Shown here piece after piece: positions 1-12,722 of a stretch of 64,000 bases of DNA. Numbering within the stretch: the stretch's first letter is position 1; each line of letters starts with the position of its first letter. A model generated the notes under the pieces. The model did not search any database and was not told the origin of the DNA. It saw nothing but the letters and a program-made list of their open reading frames with translations. The position numbers and the translations under genes were made by a program. Source of the stretch: Tetrahymena thermophila SB210 (taxonomy: Eukaryota > Ciliophora > Oligohymenophorea > Hymenostomatida > Tetrahymenidae); contig NW_002476559.1 in the NCBI RefSeq assembly GCF_000189635.1, positions 1,302,001 to 1,366,000 of the forward strand, in the 5' to 3' direction.

Positions 1-2413
1 ATTTCCTCAACAACCAAATGTTCGGTGAATACTTCGAAGTTGAGTTCTATCGTACTAGAAAGTTCGGTGTTATGATTTCAGAAGAAGTAAAAATAACAAA
101 AATATTTTTTTCTAGATAGGCAACAGTAGAAATAGTTAATAAACTTTAAAGCTCACAAGCACATACAATGAAAAAACCAATTAAAATAACTTACACAATT
201 ATCAATTTAGTTAAATCCAAACAAATTTATCCAGTTCGTCTCAAAAATCAATTCACTATAAAAATAGTTATTTAGTTAAAATTGAATAATCTTAAAATAT
301 CTTTTTTAATTAATAAAATCAAAATCTTTAAAATAAACTCTGATTTATTTATCAAGCAAGCAATCATGCATGCATGCATAAAATCGTGCAACATAGAATA
401 GCAATTTAAAATGTATTTTTAAAATCTTCTCTTAAGTATCTATCATCTTTACGAGCTATTTAAATAAATTCCTAAATGAAATATGCATTATAAACACACA
501 CGCTTTCGTCTACTTGCCAAAAACAAAACTTATTAGAAATAATTAATTAATTAATTAATTAATTAATTAATTTAACAACATTCATAATATTTTATAATTA
601 AATTATTTTAATTATGAATGAAAAAATTAGGGAGCTAAGATTGTTAATCACTTGCAACATATTTAAGATAATAAGGAAACTCCTTTAAATTATATTAACT
701 TATTCAAGAGATATCCCACTGAAAAAATTAAAGAAAAGATTATTGAAGATGAAGACGTTTATCCCTGTCTTTTCCACGATTTAGGTAAGTACAATTAATT
801 TATTTATTTATTTGCAACAAAAAATATTTCAATAAAATGTATTTATTTATTAACTTATTTTTAAAAATTACCTAAATTATTAAAGCCAAAGCTGCTATTG
901 AAGAATTGGAAGCTTATAGAAATAACACTCTTTTCGAAAGACTTTTCTGCTTACCTAGTTTATTTGATTTAACTATTAATGTTGTTTTGAGAGAATTGGG
1001 CGAAAATCCTAATGCCCTTCTTCCTCTCTTTTTAAAGTAATAAGAATAGATCGATAATCCCTAATTCACTGGCAAGAAGGTCTTCAATCAACTCTTCGAA
1101 TAGATCTTCAAATAAATTAATGAAAGAGCTCATCCTGAATTCTCCAACCCTTAACAATATAAATAATTCCTTGAAGATATTTGTAAAATTTGTTTGTTTT
1201 AAACAATCAATTTTTAACTAAATGTTTTTTATGTAACTCAAAGAGAAATTCTAAATTAGCATCAAGGATTGCACTGAACATGAAATTGATTTAATTAAAT
1301 ACTGTAAGGAACCTAGATGGATTCCCAGAAACATTAAAAAGTACTCTTTGAGAAAGTTTATTGGATTCAACTCTGGCGCTCTCTTATACGGTGATAGTGG
1401 TTCTGGTAATTACCAAACAATATTCTAATTACTCATATGTGTTATTAAAAATATTATTTATATAAAAAGGCAAGAGTGGTACTTTACTCTATGTCACAAT
1501 GTGGGCTCATTACAAGAAATGGATTGTACTTAATGTTCCAAGTGCTTTTAACTGGACTTAAAAGGAATGGAAGTTCGTCAGACATCCTAAGACAGGTCTT
1601 TATATTTAAAACGAATTAGCTTAAGATTGGATGAAATCTTTCAAGCACGCCAACAGCGATTTATTAAAGTAGATCCCAGTTAATATGGATATTTATGGTT
1701 TCTACAATTTGTCTGGCTAACACGATAAGGAATGTGATGCTGTCCCTGATCTCTATTACAAAGACAGAAAGGTTAACTTCGAAGAACACAAAAAGTTCTT
1801 GACAGAAGAAGAAAATATTATTGATGGTGAAACAAACAAAGACTTCAGAGTCAGACTAAAAGAAAAGTTAACTAATCCCCTTACAGTCCTTGATATAATC
1901 GATTACGGTCTCGAAAACGAATTCTTTGCTACTAATGCTTTGTACGAAGTCCTCGAACAAATCCGTAACTAGGATAAATTCTGTGTTTTAAAAGTAATTG
2001 ATGGCTATAATTTCATGTATAAGCGTTCTATCTATCCCTCTTTCAGATATGCTACTGATACATAGTTAAGATCCACTGTTCCTCCTTATCACTTGACAGT
2101 CCCCAGAGCTTTCTTGAACTTTGATGGTCACAAATTTAAAAACGGTTTTGTCCTTTGTGCTTCCAGCGTTAAAAATTTCCATAAGCACATTTTCGGCCCT
2201 GATTCTATTGACTTCCCTCTTGGATATTCCCACGAAATGAGAGGCTTACCTCTCGATGACTTCAGAGTTATGTGTCACTATTACCTTCAAAACGATTTCT
2301 GGCTTGCCGATAATGTTGCAAAGAACTCTTCCGATTTCCTTTGGATGCACTCTCAAGGTAATTGGGCTCAAGCACATAAGGTTATGCTTGGTCACTAGCT
2401 TGATTCTATGTGA
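1..2413 (+). CDS. MRPS29: Mitochondrial small-subunit ribosomal protein mS29 (DAP3 family), 5' partial
   Basis: This is the GTP-binding mS29/DAP3 protein of the mitochondrial small ribosomal subunit. Exons: (1)-86, 631-784, 886-1182, 1244-1405, 1470-2413; all GT...AG junctions keep phase and the stop is TGA at 2411. A Walker A motif GDSGSGKS spans the junction of the last two exons. It is followed by the family pattern of a hydrophobic strand with WIVLNVPSA, then QDWMKSFKHANSDLLKQI, which matches human DAP3 (STWLKNFKTTNERFLNQI). Further conserved blocks are VIDGYNFMYKRS (Walker B region) and a C-terminal YYLQNDFWLAD. The first exon ends in phase 0 and joins the exon at 631 in phase 0, but its link to this gene is inferred, and the start codon and any targeting peptide lie upstream of the window. 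It converges on the next gene, 827 bases away. Confidence 0.88.
539..573. repeat. (TTAA)n microsatellite inside the first mS29 intron
   Basis: About eight perfect copies of a TTAA/AATT tetranucleotide. Simple AT repeats of this kind recur in introns and spacers throughout the window. Confidence 0.9.
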
Positions 2414-3240
2414 GAAATTTTACAAATAAAATCTAATATCAATCAATCTATCTATCTATCTATCTATCTATTTTAACTTAATCAATTTCTTTAAGTTTTT
2501 CTATAATCTGTTAATAAATAAGTAAATAAATATTTATGGATGGTATGCTTTACAATTCGATTATAGTCAAAAACTTCTTTAAACTGAAATTAAGATTTTT
2601 AAGCCTTAATTAATTATTGATTATGATGATAAATGTTATTAATAAATAAACAAATAAATTAATCTGCTCAAAAATTTTATTTAAAGTATTTTATAATTTA
2701 GTAAATAAGTGATATAACGATTATTTGTATGTGATTTATTGATACTAACTATGGTAAGATATCTGATCGATTGATTGATTAATTCCTATCTAACTATTTA
2801 CCTACCTACCTACTTCCTTACTTAGCATTCTCAATTCTAATATTTAAAAACAAACATAAACATTTCGTTCATATGCTAGTAATGAATATATATATTTCCT
2901 TTTTAAGTAAGCTGGTATGACTAAATTACTATTTATTTAAATCAACTCAATAATTTTTTTTTGTTTTGGTGCAATTACTATTTTTAGTAAATAAATCAAA
3001 AAATGGTTTTATAACAATGAAATGAATAGCTTCTTTATTTTTTTGTTTATTTTAAAACTCAATAAAAATGTGAGTAAAAATATTTAATTACTTTAAATAG
3101 ATAATAAGAAAATAATAATTAAATTAGATACAATTATTTATAAAATATAAAATGAAAATAATTAAATTTAATTTGGTTATATTTAGTTAGTCATTAATTA
3201 ATTAATTTTAAATGAAAAGTGTATTCAATCAATCAATCAA
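2414..3240. other. Convergent intergenic spacer
   Basis: AT-rich spacer between two genes that end towards each other. It holds a (TCTA)n microsatellite (about 2447-2471) and short TAAA/AATC runs. No coding frame or RNA gene was seen. Confidence 0.7.
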
Positions 3241-6200
3241 TCATACATCATATATCATTTTATTTTAGGCCAAAAAGTTAATGTTATCTTAAGTTAATTA
3301 GATCTTTTATCCATTGTCATCTAATACAAACTTTCCATTTTCATCTAATAAATATCCATCATCATCTAACTAATATTCTATTTCTTCTCCTCCCTCACTC
3401 CTTGATACTTAAGAGTCAAATCCCCCTTTTTTATCATAAATGATTATTAAATATATTTATTAGCTTACTAAAATATTAAAAATATAATAAAGTATAAGGA
3501 AGAAATGAATAAATAATTTTTTATTACACTTTGGTTTAAAGTTTTAATCGTTGTCGTTTTCAATGAGACCTTACAAATTAGAAGGACCTTAGATTTATTA
3601 GGTAAAACTTGATTTACCCTTACTTTGAACCATAAAATTGAATCCTTCATTTGTTATTTTATGTTTAGGTGTAGTTTTATTTTTAGAAGGAGTGTCATTA
3701 TCATATCTTAACTCTTATTTAGGCATATTTATTTTAAAACTCTCATAATCTTCATAGCTATTTTGCTTAGGTTATTTGTTGAGGCTTATCTGTTAGGGTT
3801 CAGTTGCATTTATCATATAGTTGTTAGTAACTGGCTAAGTAAACTCTTCTCTCATTATCACTTTTGATTCCTCTTTTTTGCTTGAGTATTCTTAATCAGA
3901 TTCCTATATTGTATTTAATCTTTTGTGGTTAGTATTATTTACTACTTGATTGGATACATTTGTATTGTATTGTTATTGTTGATTTATCTAATTTTTATTC
4001 ATGCTATCAGGAGAAGTTTTTGAATTTAAATTTTACTATTAAAGCTGAAATGTCTGTAATTTATCTTGTTACAATATATTTTATTATTATTACTACTACG
4101 AATATTAGTTTTGATACAATTATTACTATATTTGTTATTATTATTATTATTAAAATGGTGAAATTTAATTGCTTTAAATTGTTTGTCCTTAGGAGATTAC
4201 TTCTCTTTACATGAAATCCATTGTATCTTTTAAACGGAAATTAGATATATTAGATTATTCTTCTTCTGAATCACTATCACTCATTTAATTATTATCGTTG
4301 TATACTTCCACATTTTCATTAACTTTTACTGATAATTTAGAATCTAAGATAGGTTGAGGTATAGAATAATATCCTTGCTAGCTTTAGAAACTCTCTTTGT
4401 TTGGCATCGTTGCAAATTCAACTTAATCTGATTCCTAATTCAAAATGATAAATTTATTCATTAATTTTAAAATGAAAGAGAAATGTTTAAGTCAATTGAA
4501 AATTTTAAATTTTAAATGAAAAAATAAAAATATTTTATAATTTTTTTGGTAATTTTCATTTTAGTAAACATTTTTATTTATTACTGTTTTTTATGTCAAC
4601 ATCTACTCAGATTAAGGTGCTTGACTGTCAAAGATAGCTTTTTGTTCTGGTTTAGAAGAAACTTAATTTCTGGTTGGAGAAGGGTCAATGTTTCTAGTTT
4701 GTCTAACTGGTGGCTGTTATAAATAATTATTATGGGCAATAGGAGGTAAAGGATGAGGATCTTCACCAAATATTTTCTTCTTTTTCTTTTAAACTTGTTA
4801 CTGTTACTACTGCTGAGATTAATAGCTGCTATCGTTATGAGTTGATGGAGTGTAAGGTAAGCTTGGAGCCGATTCTTAAAATATATTGTAGTAATCATTA
4901 CTGCTTAAGTTAGTATGTCTGGAAGGAGAGTAAGACATTCTTCCTGTGTTGTTCAAATTTTAGTAATTAACTTATTATTATTATTTATAAGAAGGGTTTT
5001 TTTGCTAATTAGGATTAGGAGTTGAAGGAAAACTGTTCTGATCTTTTTTAAGGATTATTTTATTGTTATCTTTCACTTCAAACTCAGCACTTTACATAGT
5101 TCCCAAAGTGCTAACTCTCTCGGCATTTTACATGTTGATTCCTCCTCCAAAACTAAATGGGTTTTTCTAGCCAGTTTATTTTTAAGAACTACCGTTTCCA
5201 TCACTATCTAAAAACAAATTTAAGTCTTAATTTGTAATATTCAGCCTATTTTAGACAGCTTTAGAAAACCCACTTATGTATCTTTATATCTCTTCAATCT
5301 TTAAATATTTTAAATTAAAATAAATATAAAAATTCAGATCATATTTTGCCATTTAATATTTATTTCTATCGTTGGTTTCTTTGCTTATGTAATTGCATAG
5401 CTAAATAAATTATATTAATTATAAATGTACATCAAATGTCTCTATTCAAATTATATCAATCATTTCATGTTGAAATAGTTTTATTAAATACAAAGAAACA
5501 ATTAAATTAAATTACTTGTCCTTCAAATATTTTATCCTTATAATTTTAGTTGCTGATTAAGTTGTTAGAATTCTAATTTAAGCTATTTTTGAGGAACTGA
5601 ACTGTATTCTAATTCATTTCTATGATTTTAGAGTCTAACTATATTTTTAAAATAATATCAATGTCATGAATAAAATAAATTCTTTTTTCTTTCTTTCTTT
5701 GCTTCCTTGCTTATTTTTATCTATTGCAATATCTTATATCAATATAAAAATCTATCAAAAGTAATTGAAATATTAACTCATAAATAAATTAATTACATCT
5801 TCTTTGTTTTTTCTAAGCTGTTATTTTATTTGTTAAATTTCTTAAGAGAAAGTGGCTAACTAAGAGTTGAATCCTGTCAAATCATCTAGGTTTTATAGCT
5901 TTTGAATTTGCTAAATTTTATTGTTGATGTTTTAAATGTCAGAGTCTAATTTTTTGAGAGCTTGGCCTTCATTTAACTTGTTATCTTTCATATCTAGCTA
6001 TAATTAAAGCCTTTAATTTAAACTGGTTATTTTCACCTCCAATCTTTATTCTAATTCGTTGCAATAATCATAAATTCTATTCTCTTTTTCATAGAGCTAA
6101 TTTTCAATAGTGTGTTTTTACTCGTGAATCATTTTAGTGAATTTTTGGTTCATCTGCTCTAATTCTAAGCGGAAATTCTATTCAATCTCCGATATTTGGT

Positions 6201-6511
6201 TTCTCATCATCAAAGATTACTTATCATTTAATTCCTTATTTCTATATTGCTAATCTTTGATTTCCTTCCCTAATTCCTTTATGTAATTAGTGTGGTCATT
6301 TAAACTTTAATTCACATACTGCAAAACTAAACTTCTTTCTTTGTGAAGTTCTTTGTTAATAGTCTCATTCAACTAACTTTCTTCCCTTCAAATTAATTAG
6401 ATTTAATTATATTATTATTATTTGTCATTCTAACAAGCTAAATTACCATTAAGGAATTCCCGATATCATGCTGATAGAATCTTCATCCTATTTAGTAGTT
6501 GTGCTATCCAT
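3241..6511 (-). CDS. Coiled-coil, Q/N-rich hypothetical protein (860 aa)
   Basis: I do not recognise a family. Six exons were worked out on the minus strand: 6511-6447, 6385-5797, 5638-5516, 5298-4585, 4434-3528 and 3425-3241. All junctions are GT...AG, the phases agree, and together they give 860 residues. Residues about 22-300 are charged heptad-like sequence, a probable long coiled coil (K/E/Q/L-rich, almost no proline). The middle is Q/N/S-rich low complexity with runs of glutamine encoded mainly by TAA, a PPL/PSP-rich patch and acidic serine clusters (SDSDSEEE). The last 50 residues are distinctive: two consecutive 9-residue units, YLLDENGKF and VLDDNGQKI, followed by a short hydrophobic end. 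It could be a cytoskeletal or centrosomal scaffold, but that rests only on the coiled coil. The start is the first ATG of the open exon. Confidence 0.75.
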
Positions 6512-7390
6512 TTTTTTATTAAGAAAACCTAGAATTAATGAAAATAATTTTGCTTTTTTGCCCTTAAATAATATATTTCATATAATTTATTGTCCTAAAA
6601 AATTAAATTGAATGATGAATGAATAATAGTCTACCTGTAAAGTTTTCGTTCTTTTTTTGTATTTTAGTTGAACTTGAGTTTTGCTTGCTTGGGGAAGGTA
6701 TTTGGACACTAAACCTAGGGAAATTGCTAGGAAGGTTATTCTATGGTTACTCCCTTTCAGAGCCCTGCCTTTGCTATGAGAGTTGAGAGTTATTTTGCAT
6801 ACCTATATATGAATAAATGTTTGTGTTAAAACTTTTTTGATGTAAATAATATCTGATAAATAAATAAATTATTTGTTTGTTTGTTTTTGCAAATTTAATT
6901 GTAATTCAAATAGGTAAATATTTATTTCTATGTCAAAGAAATTAAGTAAATATATTTTTTAAGTAATTTGCGATAGCCAGCTTTAATTACACAGTTTGTT
7001 TGTTTGTATATTTATTTTTTTTGCTTGTTTGCATAAAAATATCTCTTTTCATCAAGTAAAAATTTTAAATTTTGATAAATGGAATAAATTATTTATTCAT
7101 TCATTCATTCGATGATTTATGAATTTTTAAGATATTTTAATATTTGATTAAAATAGAATTATTTATTTGCAAATAAATAGCCTATCAAAATATACTTACA
7201 AAAAATATATAAAATTCAAAATAAAGATAGAATAAAAATGTAAAATATTGTTTCTGTTTCTTTTTCAAAATCGAAATTAAATTAAATTTAAACATATATG
7301 AAATTTATTTATTAAATTTTAAATATTTCTAGTGCATAAAAAAAATTAAATTATGACTAACAATTTAATTAAAATTATTTATTTTGTTAA
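6512..7390. other. Spacer holding a GC-richer island and AT repeats
   Basis: Upstream flank of the coiled-coil gene and of the tRNA. Apart from the island at about 6665-6837 (separate entry) it is plain AT-rich DNA with ATTC and TTTG repeats. No coding frame was seen. Confidence 0.6.
6665..6837 (+). ncRNA. Possible small structured RNA (GC-richer island)
   Basis: About 130 bases here are far less AT-rich than anything nearby outside exons, yet neither strand reads as protein. The plus strand can form a hairpin with a perfect 5-bp stem CCTAG/CTAGG around GGAAATTG (near 6712-6730). A T6 run at about 6831-6837 could terminate a polymerase III transcript. The sequence does not match U1, U2, U4, U5, U6, U3, 5S, 7SL or Tetrahymena telomerase RNA as I remember them, so identity and strand are uncertain. 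Confidence 0.3.
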
Positions 7391-7463
7391 GCCTTTATAG
7401 CTCAGCTGGGAGAGCGTAAGACTGAAGATCTTACGGTCCTCGGTTCGATCCCGAGTGAAGGCA
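7391..7463 (+). tRNA. tRNA-Phe (anticodon GAA)
   Basis: A complete 73-base cloverleaf: acceptor stem GCCTTTA/TGAAGGC, D arm GCTC...GAGC, anticodon stem TAAGA/TCTTA around loop CTGAAGA with anticodon GAA, 5-base variable loop, T arm CTCGG/CCGAG with loop TTCGATC, and discriminator A. No intron. The internal A box (TAGCTCAGCTGGGAGAGC) and B box (GGTTCGATCCC) are the polymerase III promoter. It stands alone in an AT-rich spacer. Confidence 0.98.
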
Positions 7464-7469
7464 TTTTTT
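7464..7469 (+). terminator. Pol III terminator of tRNA-Phe
   Basis: A run of six T directly after the discriminator base, the usual polymerase III stop. Confidence 0.85.
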
Positions 7470-8483
7470 ACTTTTATTTTTTTAGTAATGAAATTTAGTT
7501 CTAATTAAAATAAAATAAATTTTATTAAACAATATTACGAAATAATTAACTGGCTAAATTAAAATTAAAAATTTAGCAGCATACAAAATATTTTTCTATT
7601 AAAAAATTTATATAAAAATATTATTTATTAAGTTTGTATTATCAAATAAATAAACAAACAAGCAATATAATTTGATCATTATAAAAATAAGGTAAAAAAT
7701 AAGTATTTTTTTGTTTTTTTATTTATTTATTTATGTTTAAAGGTTTTAATTTATTTGATATTTGTAAATTAAAGATTATAAACTGATTAATTATTTAGTT
7801 GAATTTTTTAATCGAAGCTATTTATTTGAATTTAGTTAGAAATTGCTCTGAAGTATTCTATAGGAGTAACCCTTTAATGTATGTGACAATTATTTATTTT
7901 AAATAAGATTTATATAGAAAGCAAGGAAAATGATTTGATTATACAAATATTAAGTGTTTTTTATAAATACGAACTAACAAAACTAAATATAAAAAGAAAG
8001 ACTTATTAAATAAGGAGTATTTATCAAAATTGGTTAAAGTATTTGTGATTAATTAACTTAAAAAGTAAGTTTAGGAATATATTTTAAATAGTATTATTCA
8101 TTTATTTATTTATTTATTTATTTATTTATTTTATTGTATTGTATTGCATGTCATAGTTGTTTTTTTTGCAATTTTAATATTATGATAATTATTTGAAACA
8201 TTATTTGTTTATTCAATATTAATAGATGGATGAGAAATAAATTGGGTGAGTTAATATTATTTTAATATAATTATTATTTTTTATTGTTGGAGTAAATTAA
8301 TTGATTAATGATTTTCATTTTTAAATAGATAGAGTATTTCTTAGCTGATTGATTTTTGTTTATTATTTGCATTTATCCCAATTGTTTCATTCCTTTATAA
8401 ATATATTAATTTATAAAACCTTTTTAGGTGAAAGTTGATAAAATTTATTTTTTATTTATTTAGCTACAAAATTATCTTAGCAC
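7470..8483. other. AT-rich spacer
   Basis: Spacer between the tRNA and the 3' end of HSCB. It contains a (TTTA)n microsatellite at about 8097-8134. Nothing else was seen. Confidence 0.7.
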
Positions 8484-9697
8484 TCATTTTTAGTGAATCA
8501 TTTGTTCACATCTAGATTTAATAGATTATTAAGAAGACTAATTATATCTCATTCTAACTAAATATTCAGTTGCTTTTTGATAATCTTATTATTTTAAACA
8601 ATTATCTATTTTGGAATTTATTTCTTTTTACTAGCAAAGCAACCTTTCTTATATTTCTTAAAGCTATTCCTCTGTTTCGCATTCTTCGATTTCCATTCTT
8701 TCCATCATAATTTCATGCAAAAAATTCTTATTTTCATCGATTTTATTCTCTAGATCTGCTTTTTAGCCATGAGTGAGTAGGTCAATCTATTCAAAAACGG
8801 ATAATTAATTTTGTTATTTTGGCAAATTTTGGATAAGTGAAAGTAATTTGTTTAAAAATAAATATTACTAAGTATTCAGCTCTCTTTAAATCATCTCTGA
8901 GTGTACTATAAGCTTCGTTGATGTAAGTGCTATATGTTTCACTAAATTTGATGATTTTCTAGATTTAAAAATAATTATGTAAGATAAAGTATTTAAAATT
9001 AATTGCGTATAAATTCCAAATGCATAAAGAAAGAAAGGAAGAAACAAGGAAATTAACAAACTAACTAACTAAAAAAACAATTTAATAGAAAAAGTATCTT
9101 AATATTTATTAAGAATTTTCTTTATGCATAATGGATATTCTTTCAAAGTAGAAAAAATTAAATCTACAGGGTTTCTTAAGCCATAAAACTTATCAGGGTG
9201 AAAACTCTTTTACAAATCTTTATAGCGTAATGTTAATTCCTAGTGATCGATTTCATATGATAAATTCCTGTTGAATAAAAATAAGAATTAGTTGAATTAA
9301 GCCATATCCAGGCTCAAATAATTAATATCAAAGAAAAAGCATCAAATTAGATAAAGCAAAAAATAGTTTTTAAGTGATGAATAATTGTTTACATTTCAAA
9401 TAACTTGAAATAATTCATTGAAGTTATACTCTCTGATGGGTCTTGTAAATGCTAGCAAGAACCACAAATAAAAAGATTAGACTAAAAGTTGCGAGAATTG
9501 CAATTCCAACATTCAGATTGATTCTTAGAAATATCATAGATGACTTATGAATTTGTATCGCGAATTATTTTATCGGCTTTATATTACTTCATTTCTGTTT
9601 TAACGGTGCTAAAATTAAATTGATAAGGTTTTATCAAAAGGAGTTAAGCAGGAACCCCCTTATTTCTCAAAATGGACTTGAGTGTTCTTTAAATCAT
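8484..9697 (-). CDS. HSCB: Mitochondrial iron-sulfur co-chaperone HSCB (HscB/Jac1), 265 aa
   Basis: J-domain co-chaperone that delivers the ISCU scaffold to the mitochondrial Hsp70 during iron-sulfur cluster transfer. Four exons (9697-9393, 9267-9168, 8958-8869, 8786-8484) give 265 residues with every junction in phase. In order: a basic, acid-free presequence (residues 1-34, a mitochondrial targeting signal); a zinc-finger-like CWNC...CGSC pair (C63, C66, C78, C81), as in animal and protist HSCB but absent from bacterial HscB; the J domain with the HPD triad at 125-127; the helix INEAYSTLRDDLKRAEYL; and the C-terminal HSCB oligomerisation domain ending in ATEYLVRMRYNQ, close to human EAKEILTKMRYFS. 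The upstream in-frame ATG was chosen because it supplies the presequence. Confidence 0.95.
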
Positions 9698-10094
9698 TTT
9701 ATGTTTTTTAATTGAATGTTTTGTTTTTTCTTAATATACTTTTTTGCAGTTTACAATATTATTAATATTTGTTTATTTAATGCTTAAGAATTTATTATTA
9801 AAAAACCTTAAGAATAAATTGGCTATTTATACATAATATTTTATTAGCACAGAAATTTATATCTAAACAATGTATGAAAAATGATGCAGAATACGAATTA
9901 TATTCCAAAACTTCATTCGTCATAATATTTTTAAAAAATACAATTTTGTCTATAAATTCAAGTAATTTCTTAATTATTTTTTGAGAAATTTCCTTTTTCT
10001 ATTCTTTGCTAAAGAGTTCTATCTATCTATCCATTATGCATTTATTCATTATAAACAGCAATTTTCCTTCTTCTCTGTTAAATTATTAAATCAA

Positions 10095-11440
10095 CTTTAA
10101 ATTCAAAAATTAATTTTCAAACTCATTATTTGTTTGTAAAATAATAGCAAAAGCTGATCCAAACTTGTAAAATATTTAATTGAATAAATTAAATCTGATT
10201 CAATAATTAAAACTAAGTCATTTTCATCTTTTTATATTATTTCTATGAAGATTCTTTAGATAAAAAATATGTAATTACATCATTTTCTTAGTCAAATTTA
10301 ATGTTTATTATTGTGTCTGTTCATGAAAATATAGAAAAAAATTACTTTTTTAATACCTGCAAAAGTTTTCTCTTATGCACATTTAAGAGGATTTTATTTT
10401 TACTGAACAGTTTAGCAAAAAATTAAGTTTAAAACAAAAATTTAATAACCAATATCATTTTTTTATATTTTGTGCTTAGTTTACAAAAATAATAGCAAAA
10501 ATTCATCCAAGTTTATAAAATTTTTATTTGAATAAATTAAATCTGATGCAATAATTATAACTAAGTCATTTTCATCTTTTTATATTTTCTTTATTTGCAT
10601 TAATATTCTTTAGATAAAAAATATATAATTATATAATTTACAAAGTAAAATTTAATATTTTTTACTATGTCTGTCTGTTCATTAAATTATAGAAAAAAAT
10701 TACTTTTTTAATACCTGCAAAATTGTCCTATAATATACATTTAACAGGGCTTTCTTTTTACTGAACAGGATAATAAAAAAATCAGATTTAAATAAAAAAA
10801 TTAATAACCAATGTCATATTTTTATATTTTGTGCTTAGTTTACAAAAATAATAGCAAAATTTTATACAAATTTGTAAAATATTTAATTTAATAAAGTAAA
10901 TCTGAGGTAATAATTAAAGATAAGTCATTTCTGTCTTTTATAATTTCTAATTTATAAATCAATTTAAGGATATTCAGATAAAAAATATATGGCTACATAA
11001 TTTTCTATTATTGTGCCAATTCATAAAATAAAAATATAGAAAAAAATAACTTTATATTACCTGCTAAAGAGTTCTACTAACAAATTAAATAGAGGTTTTC
11101 TTTGACCTCCTGAATAGTAAAATAAAACAAAAAAAATAAGGTTTAAATTAAAAAACTAAAAATGAATATCATGTTTTTTTAGACCCAAAAAAATTATAGT
11201 GATAATAAATCTTAGTTTGTAAGATATTTAATTGAATAAATTAAATCTGATGCAATAATTTAAACTAAATCATTTTTATCTTTTTATATTTTCTAAAAAG
11301 AACTTAATTGAAAAATATTTTTCAGATAAAAAATATAAAGTTACATGATTATGTAAGTTAACCTTTATGTTTATTATTGTATCTGTTTATAAATATATAA
11401 AAGAAGTGCTTTAATATTTGAAATTGTATTTTACTTGATA
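10095..11440. repeat. Tandem array, about 4 diverged copies of a ~350-bp unit
   Basis: The marker AATAGCAAAA and its variant recur at about 10143, 10491, 10850 and 11192. Each is followed at the same distance by AAATCTGATGCAATAATT, AAGTCATTTTCATC and AATACCTGCAAAA blocks. Copies differ by many point changes and small indels. A weaker fifth copy may precede the array (GCTAAAGAGTTCT recurs near 10007 and 11063). No coding frame is conserved between copies. Confidence 0.85.
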
Positions 11441-12243
11441 TTTTTTTTAGTGAAATAAATAAACTAAACATTTTTTCTTTTATTTTAAAGATCTATAAAA
11501 AATAAGGTATGTTTTTTTGGCAAATAAATACATATCATTTCTTGCTTTTAGATATTTCTGCACTAACAAAAACGTTCTCAAAAATAATACATGCATACAT
11601 ACATATATTACTTCAATGTATATATTATAACAACCTATGAGTTAGCTTTATCATAAATGACTATAAATCAATGTCTTTGAAAAAAAAATACAAATAACCT
11701 GAATATTATAAAATTGTATTTTGTAGAATTAAGAAACTTGAAAAGGATCACTTTAAAATTTAAAAAATTTACCTATTATTTTATTTTACATTTTAAAATA
11801 ATTTGAAAAATGAAAAAAGTAAATTAGTGTAATAATCTAATAAAAATAAATAAAAGGTAAGGCTAAACTCAAAAAACAGAAAATAATTATTTAATGGTAT
11901 TTTTTAGTTTAACATTGTTAAAAAATTTTTAATATTATTAACATATTTTATTTTTATTCTTAATGATAAGATTGTGAAATTCATTATAAAACAAACAAAT
12001 ATTTTTATTTGTCTCATAAAATATAAAATCATTTAAATAAATTTATTTGAGTTGAGCATAGTAAGCATGATAAATAATTTGAAAGCAAAATATTTTTTAA
12101 TTTTTTAAAATAAAATACATTATTATGAGAAAAACTATAAAAATTCTATTATATAAACTTAATATATTTACTAATTCTCTCAAATAAATTTGTTTTATCA
12201 GTAAAAAATCTTTTATCCGATTTCTTAAATTTAAATATTTTTA

Positions 12244-12722
12244 GGTGAAGAAAACAGGTTGCTTTTGGACCTGATAGAAGAAAAAAATATTTATTATAGG
12301 TATTGTTCTATAACACTGTTTATATTTCATCAAAAATATCCGAATTCTATGAATCTTGTACCATCTTTGATTTATAATATATTTTGATAGCTTAAAAAGG
12401 ATGATAGAATTAGAATACAAACAATATTATTAAGATTACTTAGATTTGCTGGATTGAAAATTTAATATTTTAACAGTTATTTAATATAACTAACAAAAGA
12501 AGTAATTAAAAGTTTAAATATATTTATAAAAAAGATACGCTAAATTTAATTAAGATATTTAAAAAGAGGTGCTTGCTTAACAAATTAATTATGCTATTTT
12601 GAAAAAGATTAATTTAAAGTGAGAATTAGAGTGTTAAAATAAATTATTAATTTTTGCTAATTTCATACATAAAAATTTAAATTAGAAAATTCTAAAAATT
12701 AACTTTATTTATTCATTAAATG
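12244..12722 (+). pseudogene. Possible remnant of a helical-repeat protein gene
   Basis: One frame reads as protein-like sequence for about 47 codons (EENRLLLDLIEEKN..., then NSMNLVPSLIYNIF). It meets a TGA at 12385 and goes on in the same frame with RIRIQTILLRLLRFAG and further basic helical sequence to about 12722. The pattern of short amphipathic helices recalls HEAT or armadillo repeats. No exon structure removes the TGA. It may be a decayed host gene or chance, since random open frames are common under this code. Confidence 0.2.

Noticed and set aside
4596-4898. Open frame of 100 codons on the minus strand in another frame
   Set aside because: It is a shifted-frame shadow of the Q/N-rich exon of the gene at 3241-6511, whose own frame fits all exon phases.
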